A stretch of DNA of 43,360 nt from Oscillatoriales cyanobacterium PMM_0080. Its GTDB lineage: Bacteria > Cyanobacteriota > Cyanobacteriia > Cyanobacteriales > Microcoleaceae. The notes under the pieces were generated by a model that searched no databases, was not told where the DNA came from, and worked only from the letters and a program-made list of their open reading frames with translations. A program made the position numbers and the translations under genes. The DNA lies in contig CASBQF010000067.1 in assembly GCA_949127775.1 (NCBI GenBank), forward strand, positions 1 to 43,360, written 5' to 3'. Shown here one piece after another: positions 8,392 to 18,094 of this stretch. Numbering within the stretch: the first letter of the stretch is position 1; every line of letters begins with the position of its first letter.

Positions 8392-11300
8392 ATGAAAAGC
8401 TTATTTCTCGATCGACTCCACCACCCATCACGCCCCGTCATCGTCTTCGATGGCGCAATGGGAACCAACCTACAAGTCCAAAACCTCACCGCAGAAGACT
8501 TCGGCGGCAAAGAATACGAAGGCTGCAACGAATATCTCGTCTACACCAAGCCCGAAGCCGTCGCCATAGTTCACCGAGGATTCCTCGAAGCAGGGGCCGA
8601 CGTTATCGAAACAGACACCTTTGGGGCGGCTTCCATCGTGCTCGCCGAATACGATTTAGCCGACAAAGCCTATGAGCTCAACAAAACAGCCGCCGAACTC
8701 GCCAAGGCTATCGCCGCCGAATTTTCCACCCCAGAAAAGCCGAGATTTGTCGCAGGTTCGATCGGGCCAGGCACCAAATTGCCCACATTAGGACACATCG
8801 ATTTTGACACACTCACCGCCGCTTTTGCCGAACAAGCAGAAGGACTTTATGACGGCGGCGTTGACTTATTTCTGGTCGAAACTTGTCAAGATGTGCTGCA
8901 AATTAAATCAGTATTAAATGCAATTGAAGAAGTATTCCAGAAAAAAGGCGATCGCATTCCATTAATGGTATCAGTCACAATGGAAGCCACCGGCACAATG
9001 CTAGTCGGTACCGACATCAGCGCCGCCCTAGCCATTTTGCAGCCCTATCCCATAGATATTTTAGGACTAAATTGTGCTACCGGGCCCGATCGTATGTCCG
9101 AACACATCAAATACCTTTCCGAACATTCGCCCTTCGTAATTTCCTGCATTCCCAACGCCGGTTTACCCGAAAACATTGGCGGCCACGCGCACTACAAACT
9201 CACGCCCATAGAATTAAAAATGGCCTTGATGCGCTTCGTCGAAGACTTAGGCGTGCAAGTCATCGGCGGCTGCTGCGGCACCCGCTACGATCACATCCAA
9301 CAGCTATCAGAAATTGGCACAACTCTGACACCCAAGATTCGCGAAATTACCTGGGAACCTTCCGCCGCTTCAATCTATAGCGCCCAACCCTACGATCAAG
9401 AAAATTCCTTCTTAATTGTCGGCGAAAAACTCAACGCCAGCGGTTCCAAAAAATGCCGCGATTTGCTGAATGCTGAAGACTGGGATGGTTTAGTAGCAAT
9501 GGCGCGGGAACAAGTCCGAGAAGGCGCGCACATTCTCGATGTCAACGTGGATTATGTCGGCCGCGATGGTGTCCGCGACATGAAAGAATTAGTTTCTCGT
9601 GTTGTCACAAACGCAACTCTGCCTTTAATGTTGGATTCCACCGAATGGGAAAAGATGGAAGCAGGATTGAAAGTTGCGGGCGGCAAATGTTTGCTTAATT
9701 CCACTAACTATGAAGATGGAGAACCGCGTTTTTATCAAGTTTTGGATTTAGCGAAAAAATACGGCGCTGCTATCGTTATCGGTACAATTGACGAGGATGG
9801 GATGGCGCGGACAGCAGATCAGAAATTTGCGATCGCCCAACGCGCCTATAATGCCGCCATCGAAAGAGGAATTCCCGCCCCAGAAATCTTTTTTGACACC
9901 CTAGCATTGCCAATTTCTACCGGGATTGAAGAAGACCGAAAAAATGGCAAAGCTACCATCGATTCAATCCGCCGCATTCGCCAAGAATTGCCCGGTTGTC
10001 ACGTAATTCTGGGAGTTTCTAACATCTCCTTCGGCTTAAATCCGGCGGCGCGACAAGTTTTGAATTCCATGTTTTTGCACGAAGCAATGCAAGCGGGGAT
10101 GGATTCGGCAATTATCAGCGCCAACAAGATTTTGCCTCTAGCCAAAATCGACCCCAAACACCAGGAAATCTGCCGTAAACTGATCTACGACGAACGGGAG
10201 TTTGACGGTGATATTTGCATTTATGACCCCTTGGGCGACCTGACAACGGTGTTTGCGGGCAAAACTACAAAGCGCGATCGGACAGAAGACGCCAACCTGC
10301 CCGTAGAACAACGCCTCAAGCAGCACATCATCGATGGCGAACGCATTGGACTCGACATCCAATTAACCAAAGCATTAGAAACCTATGCACCTCTGCACAT
10401 CATCAATACTTTCCTGTTAGATGGGATGAAAGTAGTCGGAGAATTGTTCGGATCGGGACAGATGCAACTACCGTTTGTATTGCAATCAGCCGAAACCATG
10501 AAAGCGGCAGTTGCCTATTTAGAACCGTACATGGAAAGTTCCGAATCTGGTGACAATTCCAAAGGAACATTCATCATTGCCACTGTCAAAGGCGACGTTC
10601 ATGACATCGGCAAAAACTTGGTTGATATTATCCTATCAAACAATGGCTACCGAGTGATCAACTTGGGAATTAAGCAACCAGTTGACAACATCATTGATGC
10701 CTACGAAAAGCACAAAGCTGATTGTATTGCCATGAGTGGTTTGCTAGTAAAATCTACCGCATTTATGAAGGAAAATCTGGAAGTATTCAACCAGAGAGGA
10801 ATCACCGTCCCCGTAATTTTAGGCGGTGCAGCTTTGACTCCCAAGTTTGTCCATGAAGACTGCCAAAATGCGTACAAAGGTAAGGTAGTTTATGGCAAAG
10901 ATGCGTTTTCCGACTTGAACTTTATGGAAAAACTAATGCCAGCTAAGTCTGCTGGTAACTGGGGAGATTTCCAAGGATTTTTAGATGAAGTTGAGACTGG
11001 AAATGGCGCAGTCAAAGAAGTTAAGACTGCCGAACAAATCGCTATTGAGGATGCGAAGAAAGCAGCCAAACTAGAAATTCCGACTGTGATAGATACCAGA
11101 CGTTCGGAAGCAGTTGATATAGATATCGATCGCCCGATTCCTCCTTTTTGGGGAACTCAGTTATTGCTGCCGGAAGATATCCCCTTTGAAGAGATTATCT
11201 GGCACTTAGATTTGCAAGCCTTAGTGGCGGGACAGTGGCAATTCCGCAAACCAAAAGACCAATCGCGGGAAGAATATGATGCTTTCTTGGCTGAGAAAGT

Positions 11301-11958
11301 TTATCCCATATTAGAGGAATGGAAACACAAAATCATCACTGAGAAGCTGTTGCATCCCCAAGCAATTTACGGCTATTTTCCTTGTCAGTCTGAAGGCAAT
11401 TCTTTGCATTTATATGACCCAGAAATTATGGATGCAAAAGAAAGTGGCACAGGCATCTTGCCTGTGACGACATGGACATTTCCCCGCCAAAAATCGGCGC
11501 GTAGAATGTGCATTGCCGACTTCTTCGCACCGAAAGAATCGGGTAAAATCGATGTATTTCCGATGCAAGTAGCGACGGTGGGAGAAATTGCGACAGAGTA
11601 CGCCCAAAAGCTGTTTGCTAACAATCAATATACCGATTATCTCTACTTCCACGGCTTAGCGGTACAGACAGCGGAAGCGGTAGCAGAATGGACTCACGCG
11701 CGGATTCGCCGGGAATTGGGCTTTGGTGGCGAAGAACCGGACAACATTCGGGATATGCTGGCACAGCGCTATCGTGGTTCCCGGTACAGTTTCGGCTATC
11801 CGGCTTGTCCGAATATGTCGGATCAGCACAAGCAGTTAGAGTTGTTAAAGTGCGATCGTATAAACCTGCATATGGATGAAAGCGAACAACTTTATCCGGA
11901 ACAATCCACCACTGCAATTATCACCTATCACCCAGCCGCGAAATACTTTACCGCTTAA
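8392..11958 (+). CDS. metH: Cobalamin-dependent methionine synthase
   Basis: MetH transfers a methyl group from methyltetrahydrofolate through cob(I)alamin to homocysteine, making methionine and tetrahydrofolate. At 1188 residues it has the full four-module layout: the homocysteine-binding barrel (about 1-325) with zinc ligands Cys228 (GLNCATGPD) and Cys294/Cys295 (GGCCGT); the pterin-binding barrel (about 345-600, from [16 protein letters not shown] to [13 protein letters not shown]); the helical cap and B12 domain (about 630-860), with the axial His737 in GDVHDIGKN; and the reactivation domain (about 930-1188) with the SAM-binding [15 protein letters not shown] segment. A cytoplasmic enzyme. 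It stands alone between long spacers, with no visible riboswitch. Confidence 0.97.
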   Translation: MKSLFLDRLHHPSRPVIVFDGAMGTNLQVQNLTAEDFGGKEYEGCNEYLVYTKPEAVAIVHRGFLEAGADVIETDTFGAASIVLAEYDLADKAYELNKTAAELAKAIAAEFSTPEKPRFVAGSIGPGTKLPTLGHIDFDTLTAAFAEQAEGLYDGGVDLFLVETCQDVLQIKSVLNAIEEVFQKKGDRIPLMVSVTMEATGTMLVGTDISAALAILQPYPIDILGLNCATGPDRMSEHIKYLSEHSPFVISCIPNAGLPENIGGHAHYKLTPIELKMALMRFVEDLGVQVIGGCCGTRYDHIQQLSEIGTTLTPKIREITWEPSAASIYSAQPYDQENSFLIVGEKLNASGSKKCRDLLNAEDWDGLVAMAREQVREGAHILDVNVDYVGRDGVRDMKELVSRVVTNATLPLMLDSTEWEKMEAGLKVAGGKCLLNSTNYEDGEPRFYQVLDLAKKYGAAIVIGTIDEDGMARTADQKFAIAQRAYNAAIERGIPAPEIFFDTLALPISTGIEEDRKNGKATIDSIRRIRQELPGCHVILGVSNISFGLNPAARQVLNSMFLHEAMQAGMDSAIISANKILPLAKIDPKHQEICRKLIYDEREFDGDICIYDPLGDLTTVFAGKTTKRDRTEDANLPVEQRLKQHIIDGERIGLDIQLTKALETYAPLHIINTFLLDGMKVVGELFGSGQMQLPFVLQSAETMKAAVAYLEPYMESSESGDNSKGTFIIATVKGDVHDIGKNLVDIILSNNGYRVINLGIKQPVDNIIDAYEKHKADCIAMSGLLVKSTAFMKENLEVFNQRGITVPVILGGAALTPKFVHEDCQNAYKGKVVYGKDAFSDLNFMEKLMPAKSAGNWGDFQGFLDEVETGNGAVKEVKTAEQIAIEDAKKAAKLEIPTVIDTRRSEAVDIDIDRPIPPFWGTQLLLPEDIPFEEIIWHLDLQALVAGQWQFRKPKDQSREEYDAFLAEKVYPILEEWKHKIITEKLLHPQAIYGYFPCQSEGNSLHLYDPEIMDAKESGTGILPVTTWTFPRQKSARRMCIADFFAPKESGKIDVFPMQVATVGEIATEYAQKLFANNQYTDYLYFHGLAVQTAEAVAEWTHARIRRELGFGGEEPDNIRDMLAQRYRGSRYSFGYPACPNMSDQHKQLELLKCDRINLHMDESEQLYPEQSTTAIITYHPAAKYFTA

Positions 11959-12040
11959 ATCCCAATACGGTTCATTTAAGAGGGCGGGTTTTGCCTTGAT
12001 ACATTCGATTATTTCATAAACTCTGAGCCCAAGTCGCCCC

Positions 12041-12131
12041 TACCGCAATATGGTTGACTTAAGTAGGGTGCGCAAAATGCGCACCCTACATAGGGCTATA
12101 AACCTAATTGATTATGCTCGAATTAAACCAA
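12041..12131 (+). repeat. Direct repeat copy A (with internal hairpin)
   Basis: A block of about 90 bp beginning TACCGCAATATGGTTGACTT and ending in AATTAAACCAA. It contains the palindrome GTAGGGTGCGCA / TGCGCACCCTAC. A second copy lies at 12600-12707 in the same orientation; the two flank one small gene. Confidence 0.85.
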
Positions 12132-12171
12132 CACAAAAGCATTGCACATGGCCGATTGATTGATGTTCTGC

Positions 12172-12444
12172 TTAGTCAATAGGGTCTGCGGTCATGTATG
12201 GCTCTGAGATATGCCAGGCTTGATCAATACTTGACGCCGCCTCCGACAAATGAGCGGAGCAGGCGTGTAAAGAGGAAGACAGTTGTGTGCGGCCCCGTGC
12301 TTTATCTTTTGCTCCATCCTTTTCAATCTTGGCGGACAAAACGTGCAAGAACTCCGCTAGGGCATCATATTTCAAATTGCCGATATCCTCAGCCAATTCC
12401 GTTAAGTCGCCCGCATATTTTTCGACTTTCTGAGGATGGATCAT
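12172..12444 (-). CDS. Hypothetical protein, 90 residues
   Basis: A small, mostly helical, soluble-looking protein starting MIHPQKVEKYAGDLTELAED. The middle contains the charged run SAKIEKDGAKDKARGR and the end is polar. I see no known motif, signal peptide or membrane segment. AGGAG lies 7 bases upstream of the ATG on the minus strand. The gene lies between two direct copies of a 90-110 bp repeat (12041-12131 and 12600-12707), so it may have arrived or been duplicated with them. Function unknown. Confidence 0.6.
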   Translation of the reverse strand: MIHPQKVEKYAGDLTELAEDIGNLKYDALAEFLHVLSAKIEKDGAKDKARGRTQLSSSLHACSAHLSEAASSIDQAWHISEPYMTADPID

Positions 12445-12599
12445 TGGGCTCTCCTGACTTTTTGGTGATAAACAAACCGCATATTTTTACTGAGAGGGTA
12501 TCACAGAATCGGGAGCAGTGCGCATTACGCCTACTGAATTTATCACCAGATTGCTTAAGTAGTGCGCACATCCTTTTATATGTAGGGTGCGCAATGCGC

Positions 12600-12707
12600 T
12601 ACCGCAATATGGTTGACTTAAGTAGGGTGCGCAATGCGCACCGGTGCGCATTGCGCACCCTACATTGAGAGCTATAAACCTAATTGATTATGCTCGAATT
12701 AAACCAA
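12600..12707 (+). repeat. Direct repeat copy B (longer internal palindrome)
   Basis: Same left part (TACCGCAATATGGTTGACTT) and right part (GAGCTATAAACCTAATTG, then AATTAAACCAA) as copy A, but the central hairpin is doubled: GTGCGCAATGCGCACC followed by GGTGCGCATTGCGCACC. A further half copy of the hairpin (TAGGGTGCGCAATGCGC) precedes it at 12583-12599. The right edge runs into AAAAAGCACCTT / AAAAAAGTGCTTTT, which could form a terminator-like stem at about 12712-12737. Confidence 0.8.
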
Positions 12708-12769
12708 TAAAAAAGCACCTTAAAAAAAGTGCTTTTATCAACAGCAAGTTTGATTGTTTGACCAAACTT

Positions 12770-13393
12770 TTACAAGTGATTCCGCGGAGTGCGTGCGCCG
12801 GCGGAGGCTCCAGCCATCGAAGCAACTAAACCCAATAGGGAGCCGAACAAAAACGACCAACCAGCCTTCGCAGCATTTTCAGCAATATTGCGAGCATCTT
12901 GAGCAGATACATTAGGCGCTTGGTTCGGCAAATTCACGCCGCCTTGCTGCGCTTGATTAATCGCTGCTCCGGCATTGGCAGCTACTACGCCAAAAGTCCC
13001 GGCTACGCCATTTGCTAACAGCCAAGAGCTAATTGTTAAGGTGGTTGCCCACAAAATTGCTCCGTTCAAAAGCGCGGTGCTACGGTTCATTGGCCCGCAA
13101 GCGCGAGCTGTCACCCAACCACCAACGCCTAAGCTAATTAGCAAACTGATAATTGACCAAATTCCGATCCCAGTACCCACGTTACCGGCTATACTGCGCG
13201 GAGCTCCTGAATTAGCAATGTTGCTCAACCCGATCGCAGCACCCAACGCACTTAACACTAATTGTGTGCCGATCGCAATTACCAAACCTGAAAAAATCGG
13301 GCCCCACCGCACTAGATCGTGATATTCCATGACTTGCTTCACTACTGCGGGCTCGGTAACAACGTTATCTACAGGTCTATTTACGTATGCCAT
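12770..13393 (-). CDS. Hypothetical integral membrane protein
   Basis: A 207-residue protein starting MAYVNRPVDNVVTEPAVVKQ. After a polar head of about 28 residues there are four hydrophobic stretches: about 32-55 (IFSGLVIAIGTQLVLSALG), 75-95 (GIGIWSIISLLISLGVGGWV), 108-135 (GAILWATTLTISSWLLANGV), and 180-200 (SFLFGSLLGLVASMAGASAG). Between helices three and four is a loop rich in Ala, Gln and Asn (INQAQQGGVNLPNQAP). Glycine-rich helices with small residues are common in uncharacterised stress-related membrane proteins; I do not assign a function. The ATG is preceded by a weak AAGG. It probably sits in the plasma or thylakoid membrane. Confidence 0.7.
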   Translation of the reverse strand: MAYVNRPVDNVVTEPAVVKQVMEYHDLVRWGPIFSGLVIAIGTQLVLSALGAAIGLSNIANSGAPRSIAGNVGTGIGIWSIISLLISLGVGGWVTARACGPMNRSTALLNGAILWATTLTISSWLLANGVAGTFGVVAANAGAAINQAQQGGVNLPNQAPNVSAQDARNIAENAAKAGWSFLFGSLLGLVASMAGASAGARTPRNHL

Positions 13394-13550
13394 AGCTTTT
13401 CCTTTCCTTTGACTATTGGTTTAATTTTTAATCTTTCACCTAAGCATTGATTTTGCCTGATATTGATAGAAACTATATCTGCCTAGGGAAATAACCAGTG
13501 TCTATACCTGAAGAAAGAAACGAAAAAGTCATTACCCCTTAGCCACCAGC

Positions 13551-13587
13551 TAATGACTAATGACTAATGACTAATGACTAATGACTA
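13551..13587 (+). repeat. Heptanucleotide tandem repeat
   Basis: The 7-base unit TAATGAC is repeated about five times in a row. Short tandem heptanucleotide repeats of this kind are typical of filamentous cyanobacteria. It lies in the spacer between two minus-strand genes. Confidence 0.9.
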
Positions 13588-13633
13588 TTTTATCCAGTTA
13601 GAAAAGTTCGCGGATGTATAGAGGAAAGACTGC

Positions 13634-13960
13634 TTAACGTAATCTTACAGCCGTTCCAACGGCAGTAATCAACAGCAAAGCGCCTTTGGTGTCCACATTA
13701 ATCGTGCCAGTGTCAATTTCTACCCCGATAACAGCATTTGCGCCCATTCTCTGAGCCCGTTGTTCGAGTTCCGCGAGGGCATCTCGCTGTCCTTTGAGAA
13801 ACACTTCCTCGTAGCTACCAGTGCGCCCGCCGATGATGTCGCGAATGCCAGCAAAGAAATCTCGTAGGGCGTTCGTGCCATAGACTACCTCAGCAGTGAC
13901 AATTCCCAGGTAAGATTGAATTTCTGCTCCTTGGATGATATCAGTTGTTGTTACAATCAT
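13634..13960 (-). CDS. YbjQ (UPF0145) family protein
   Basis: A 108-residue protein matching the YbjQ family along its whole length: MIVTTTDIIQGAEIQSYLGI, then VVYGTNALRDFFAGIRDIIG, GRTGSYEEVF and AQRMGANAVIGVEIDTG. The family folds as a small alpha/beta unit that forms pentamers and is sometimes labelled putative heavy-metal-binding; the role is not established. No signal peptide. The ATG at 13960 fits the normal family start. It lies 150 bp from the divergent TPR gene, so the two promoters share that spacer. Confidence 0.9.
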   Translation of the reverse strand: MIVTTTDIIQGAEIQSYLGIVTAEVVYGTNALRDFFAGIRDIIGGRTGSYEEVFLKGQRDALAELEQRAQRMGANAVIGVEIDTGTINVDTKGALLLITAVGTAVRLR

Positions 13961-14111
13961 CAGTTGGCCTCAAGTGCGAAAATTTTGAGTTGGTGTTGTT
14001 CTGTAGATTTACTACATCTCACCGTTCAAAAATTCCAGGCAAACCCTAAGCTGTCAGGTTTGCTCTCCTGACAGCAATTCGCTCTTTCATTCCACACACT
14101 TTTTGAAACAA

Positions 14112-15212
14112 ATGGCCGTTTACAAACAAAGTCTCTTGGTATTCAGTACGCTGTTAGTATTAGGATTTGCTGTCGCAGAGCCGCATCGGGCGCTTTCAGC
14201 AGAAACATCAGTTGAAATTCAACCTAAAAGTGATGCAAATTTAGATGCTTTACTGCGGAAAGGACGTGAGTTGGTAGATTCAGGAGATTACAGTAAGGCG
14301 ATCGGCATTTATCAGCAAGCAGCCCGTTTAGATGCCGAAAACCCGCGTATTTTTTCCGGCATTGGCTATTTAGAAGCACGTCAGGGTAATTATCAAGCCG
14401 CCGTAAAATTTTACCAACAGGCGATCGGTCTCGAACCTAACAATGCTGACTTTCAATACGCGTTGGGATATGCGATGGCGAATTTGGAAAACTATCCAGC
14501 AGCCGCTACAGCTTACCGTCGTGCCGCCCAACTCGATCGCAAAAATGTCAACGCTCGAATCGGACTCGGAGTCGTACTCTTTCAGCAAAAAGATTATAGC
14601 GGTGCATTTAAAGCATACCAAGAGGCGATCGCCCTCGATCCAAAAAGTTGGCAAGCTTATTCTTCAATGGGTTTAGTCTTAATCCAGCAAGGAAACTTTG
14701 TCAGTGCAGTCACCGTGCTCGAACAAGCAGCCAAACTCGCTCCCAAACAAGCCGGTGTCCAGTTAAAATTAGGTACTGCTTTGCTCCGCAGTGGCAATAC
14801 TTCCGAAGGGATAGCAGCTTTTGAAGAAGCTGCTAAACTAGAGCCTCGGAATCCAGAAGTGCAGCTAGAAATTGGCGAAGTTCTCAAGGCTCAAAATGAC
14901 TTAGAGGGAGCACTTTTAGCTTATAAGCGGGCTATTGATGTGCGCCCTAATTTAGTGGAAGCATACGCTATGATCGGGGAAATTCAACTACAAAAACAAG
15001 ATTTTTCAGGAGCAATTATCACTTTTCGGCGAGTTATCCAGCTCGATCCAAACCGAGCAGAAGCTTATTATAATATGGGTAAAGCATTCAAAGCGCGCGA
15101 TCGCAAATCCGAAGCAATGCAAGCTTTTCAACAAGCCCTAGACACTTACCGTCAGCAAGGCAATAATGATGGTGCCCAAAAAGCCGAGGCATCGCTCAAT
15201 GAACTGAAATAA
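14112..15212 (+). CDS. Exported tetratricopeptide-repeat protein
   Basis: A 366-residue protein with an N-terminal signal sequence (MAVYKQSLLVFSTLLVLGFA, probable cleavage near residues 27-30) and then about nine TPR units in tandem from about residue 45 to the end. Each unit shows the pattern of small and aromatic residues, for example ALGYAMANLENYPAAATAYR and AYYNMGKAFKARDRKSEAMQ. TPR arrays are protein-binding scaffolds; here it would act in the periplasm or thylakoid lumen. I prefer ATG 14112 to the in-frame TTG at 14103. No enzyme domain is present. Partner unknown. Confidence 0.85.
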   Translation: MAVYKQSLLVFSTLLVLGFAVAEPHRALSAETSVEIQPKSDANLDALLRKGRELVDSGDYSKAIGIYQQAARLDAENPRIFSGIGYLEARQGNYQAAVKFYQQAIGLEPNNADFQYALGYAMANLENYPAAATAYRRAAQLDRKNVNARIGLGVVLFQQKDYSGAFKAYQEAIALDPKSWQAYSSMGLVLIQQGNFVSAVTVLEQAAKLAPKQAGVQLKLGTALLRSGNTSEGIAAFEEAAKLEPRNPEVQLEIGEVLKAQNDLEGALLAYKRAIDVRPNLVEAYAMIGEIQLQKQDFSGAIITFRRVIQLDPNRAEAYYNMGKAFKARDRKSEAMQAFQQALDTYRQQGNNDGAQKAEASLNELK

Positions 15213-15254
15213 TATTTCTCAATGTAGGATGCAGTAGTAAAATTGTTTCGATCG

Positions 15255-15299
15255 TTCGGACTTCAGTCCTCATCAAAATCCGAGGGCTGAAGTCCTCAC
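15255..15299. repeat. Palindromic repeat with GGACTTCAGTCC core
   Basis: Inverted segments CGGACTTCAGTCCTCAT and CGAGGGCTGAAGTCCTCAC are separated by a few bases. A close relative lies at 42046-42098 (TCAGGACTTCAGTCCTTC with GGACTAAAGTCCTCACTAC). It sits after the TPR gene and may act as a transcript-end hairpin. Confidence 0.75.
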
Positions 15300-15351
15300 T
15301 ACAAACACCTTTACATCGGGTTAAATCCGTTACAGAACTGCTTTCTTCTTT

Positions 15352-16134
15352 ATGAATTCAAATGATTCTAGATCACCACTTTACGAGATGAATCCACTCG
15401 GTCGATTTTCCGATCGCACCGCTGATTATGTCAAATACCGCCCGAGTTATCCAGCCGCTGCGATCGATGCGATTTTAGCAGGGCTTGGCGAACCTTCACA
15501 GTTAACAGCAGCCGATATCGGTGCAGGTACGGGCATTTCTTCGCGTTTGTTGGCAGAAAGAGGTGTTAGAGTATTAGCGATCGAGCCCAATGCCGAGATG
15601 AGACAAGCGGCTGCACCTCATATTTTAGTAGAGTTTGGAGACGGAACTTCGGAAGCCACTAATTTGCCTGACCAATCACTCGATTTAGTCGTATGTTTCC
15701 AGTCTTTCCATTGGTTTAATCCTGTTTTAAGTTTACCCGAATTTCGGCGAATTTTGAAGCCGTCGGGAAGGTTTGCTGTAGTTTGGAATTTGCGCGATCG
15801 CGCGGATGCGCTGACAGTAGGTTACACTGAAATTGTTAAGAGCGCTTCCCAGAATCATCCTGCCGAAAATCGAACTCGCGCGATCGAACCTTTGTTTACG
15901 AGTTCATGTTTTACTGATGTGCGATCGAGCGAATTTGCCAACAGACAAGATGTAGATTTAGCAGGCTTAATCGGGCGGGCAAAAAGCTCATCTTATATTC
16001 CCAATTCCGGGCCTCAGTTGCAGAAACTTATCTCAGATTTAACCGAACTTTATCAAGCTCACTGCGGCGATCGAAGCTTTGTTTCATTGGTTTACAAAAC
16101 TAGAGTTTATCTGACTGATAGTGTAGATTCTTAA
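15352..16134 (+). CDS. Class I SAM-dependent methyltransferase
   Basis: A 260-residue protein of the methyltransferase-11 type. Motif I, AADIGAGTGISSRLLAERG, lies at residues 54-72, and the acidic end of strand two at VLAIEPNAEMRQAA. The post-motif region LPDQSLDLVVCFQSFHWFNP and LPEFRRILKPSGRFAVVWNL follows the usual order. The opening RFSDRTADYVKYRPSYP is typical of a cyanobacterial and actinobacterial subgroup with unknown substrate. ATG 15352 is used; ATG 15388 (MNPLGRFSDR) would fit the family equally well. No neighbour hints at the substrate, although crtO follows on the same strand 176 bp later. Cytoplasmic. Confidence 0.85.
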   Translation: MNSNDSRSPLYEMNPLGRFSDRTADYVKYRPSYPAAAIDAILAGLGEPSQLTAADIGAGTGISSRLLAERGVRVLAIEPNAEMRQAAAPHILVEFGDGTSEATNLPDQSLDLVVCFQSFHWFNPVLSLPEFRRILKPSGRFAVVWNLRDRADALTVGYTEIVKSASQNHPAENRTRAIEPLFTSSCFTDVRSSEFANRQDVDLAGLIGRAKSSSYIPNSGPQLQKLISDLTELYQAHCGDRSFVSLVYKTRVYLTDSVDS

Positions 16135-16310
16135 GCTTTTTTTTTAGATAAATGACGATTTATGTGATAGACTTCTAGGGATACTTGAGAGAGAGCGATC
16201 GCAGAGCAGCACTTGGTAAGAACTCCATCTTTTGTGAGATGCTCAAACTAATCTCTTAAGATGAATCTATTTCTATTGATAGAGCCCGCAAAGTTGTTAA
16301 CATTTGTAAA

Positions 16311-18041
16311 ATGAGCAAAACATCCTATCCCAGAGATTCATCTATGCAAACGTATGACGTGATTATCATAGGAGCAGGTCACAACGGGCTTGTCTGTGCG
16401 TCTTATCTCCTCAAAGCCGGATATACCGTGCTGTTGTTAGAAAAACGTTCGGTTCCCGGCGGCGCGGCGACTACCGAAGCTGCGATTCCCGAATTACCAG
16501 ATTTTAAATTCAACTTGTGCGCGATCGACCACGAATTTATCCATTTAGGGCCCGTCGTAGAAGAATTAGAACTGGAAAAATACGGCTTAGAATATCTTTA
16601 CTGCGATCCAGTCGTTTTTTGTCCGCATCCAGACGGCAAATATTTCTTGGCGCACACTTCCGTAGAAAAAACTTGTGCAGAAATTGCCCGCTACAACGAG
16701 CGCGACGCTAAAAAATACGCCGAATATACAGATTTTTGGCAGCGCGCTTTAGGTGCAATGATTCCGATGTTCAACGCGCCACCAAAATCCATCATAGATA
16801 TTGCCGGCAACTACGATATTGCCAAACTAAAAGACTTATTTTCAGTCATCGGTTCCCCAGACAAAACGCTGGACTTTATTCGCACGATGATTACTAGCGC
16901 TGAGGACATTCTCAACGAGTGGTTTGATGAGGAATTTCTGAAAGCACCTTTGGCAAGACTGGCCGCAGAGTTGGGCGCGCCTCCTTCACAAAAAACCATT
17001 GCTGTAGGTGCAATTATGATGGCAATGCGCCACAATCCCGGCATGGCGAGGCCTCGCGGGGGAACGGGTGCATTGGTGCAAGCACTGGTCAATTTAGTAA
17101 AAACCTATGCGGGTGTTATACTTACTGACCAGCACGTCGAGAAAATATTAGTTGATAACGGCCGCGCTGTCGGTGTTCGAGTTGCAGGCGGTACAGAATA
17201 TCGAGCTACCAAAGGCGTGATTTCTAATATTGATGCTAAGCGTTTGTTTCTGCACTTAATGGATGACAGCGATGTCGATGCTGCCGATCCGAATTTGCGG
17301 GAAAGATTGGAGCGCAAAATTGTCAATAATAATGAGACTATTCTCAAAATTGACTTGGCTCTGAATGAAGTACCTAAGTTCGATCGCTGGAACCATCAAG
17401 ATGAATATTTAATGGGTTCTGTTTTAATTGCTGACTCGGTGAAACACGTGGAAATTGCTCATACTCAGCCTGCGATCGGCAAAATCCCCGATTCCGATCC
17501 GTCGATGTATGTCGTGTTTCCGACGGTACGAGACCCATCAATGGCTCCTCCGGGACACCATACGGCTTGGATTGAATTTTTTGCTCCTTACCAAATCGAA
17601 AATGCTGAAGGAACCGGCCAGCACGGTACAGGTTGGACGGATGAGCTGAAAAACAAAGTTGCCGATCGCTGCATTGACAAATTAGCAGAATACGCGCCCA
17701 ATATCAAGAACTCAATTATCGGCCGCCGCGTCGAAAGTCCGGCCGAATTGGGAGAGCGTTTGGGGGCTTTGAAGGGGAATTATTACCACGTTGATATGAC
17801 GCTGGATCAGATGATATTTTTCCGTCCGTTACCGGAGTTGGCGAATTACAAAACGCCGATCGACGGTTTGTTCCTCACCGGGGCGGGCACGCACCCCGGC
17901 GGCTCGATTTCGGGGATGCCCGGACGTAATACGGCTCGCGTGTTCATGCACTCTCAGCAGCCGATCGCGCAAATCTTGGCGGATGCGGCTAGTTCTCTGA
18001 AATCAACTGCTAAATCGGTGTTTCGGAGTAATGAGAAGTAA
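16311..18041 (+). CDS. crtO: CrtO-type beta-carotene ketolase
   Basis: CrtO is an FAD-dependent, phytoene-desaturase-like enzyme that adds a 4-keto group to beta-carotene, giving echinenone, the pigment used by the orange carotenoid protein. The 576-residue protein follows the Synechocystis CrtO pattern throughout. It has the Rossmann loop IIIGAGHNGLVCASYLL (about residues 18-34) with Glu44, PGGAATTEA, FNLCAIDHEFIHLGPV, the PRGGTGALVQALVNLV motif, GVISNIDAKRLFLHLM, WTDELKNKVADRCIDKL, and the C-terminal flavin motif LTGAGTHPGGSISGMPGRNT. ATG 16311 is taken; ATG 16344 (MQTYDVIIIG) is the start used by most relatives and may be the true one. A strong hairpin follows the stop. Confidence 0.9.
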   Translation: MSKTSYPRDSSMQTYDVIIIGAGHNGLVCASYLLKAGYTVLLLEKRSVPGGAATTEAAIPELPDFKFNLCAIDHEFIHLGPVVEELELEKYGLEYLYCDPVVFCPHPDGKYFLAHTSVEKTCAEIARYNERDAKKYAEYTDFWQRALGAMIPMFNAPPKSIIDIAGNYDIAKLKDLFSVIGSPDKTLDFIRTMITSAEDILNEWFDEEFLKAPLARLAAELGAPPSQKTIAVGAIMMAMRHNPGMARPRGGTGALVQALVNLVKTYAGVILTDQHVEKILVDNGRAVGVRVAGGTEYRATKGVISNIDAKRLFLHLMDDSDVDAADPNLRERLERKIVNNNETILKIDLALNEVPKFDRWNHQDEYLMGSVLIADSVKHVEIAHTQPAIGKIPDSDPSMYVVFPTVRDPSMAPPGHHTAWIEFFAPYQIENAEGTGQHGTGWTDELKNKVADRCIDKLAEYAPNIKNSIIGRRVESPAELGERLGALKGNYYHVDMTLDQMIFFRPLPELANYKTPIDGLFLTGAGTHPGGSISGMPGRNTARVFMHSQQPIAQILADAASSLKSTAKSVFRSNEK

Positions 18042-18061
18042 GGTTTTTTGAACCGCAGATG

Positions 18062-18092
18062 AACGCAGATATATCATGTCTGCGTTTTTTTG
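18062..18092 (+). terminator. Rho-independent terminator after crtO
   Basis: Inverted repeat AACGCAGA ... TCTGCGTT followed directly by a run of seven T on the plus strand, 20 bp after the crtO stop. It also abuts the 3' end of the convergent HEAT-repeat gene, so it separates the two transcripts. Confidence 0.75.
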
Positions 18093-18094
18093 TG

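Noticed and set aside
13551-13587. CRISPR array at the tandem repeats (also 25755-25923 and 41168-41209)
   Set aside because: Units are 7 to about 20 bp and directly abutting, with no unique spacers and no cas genes.
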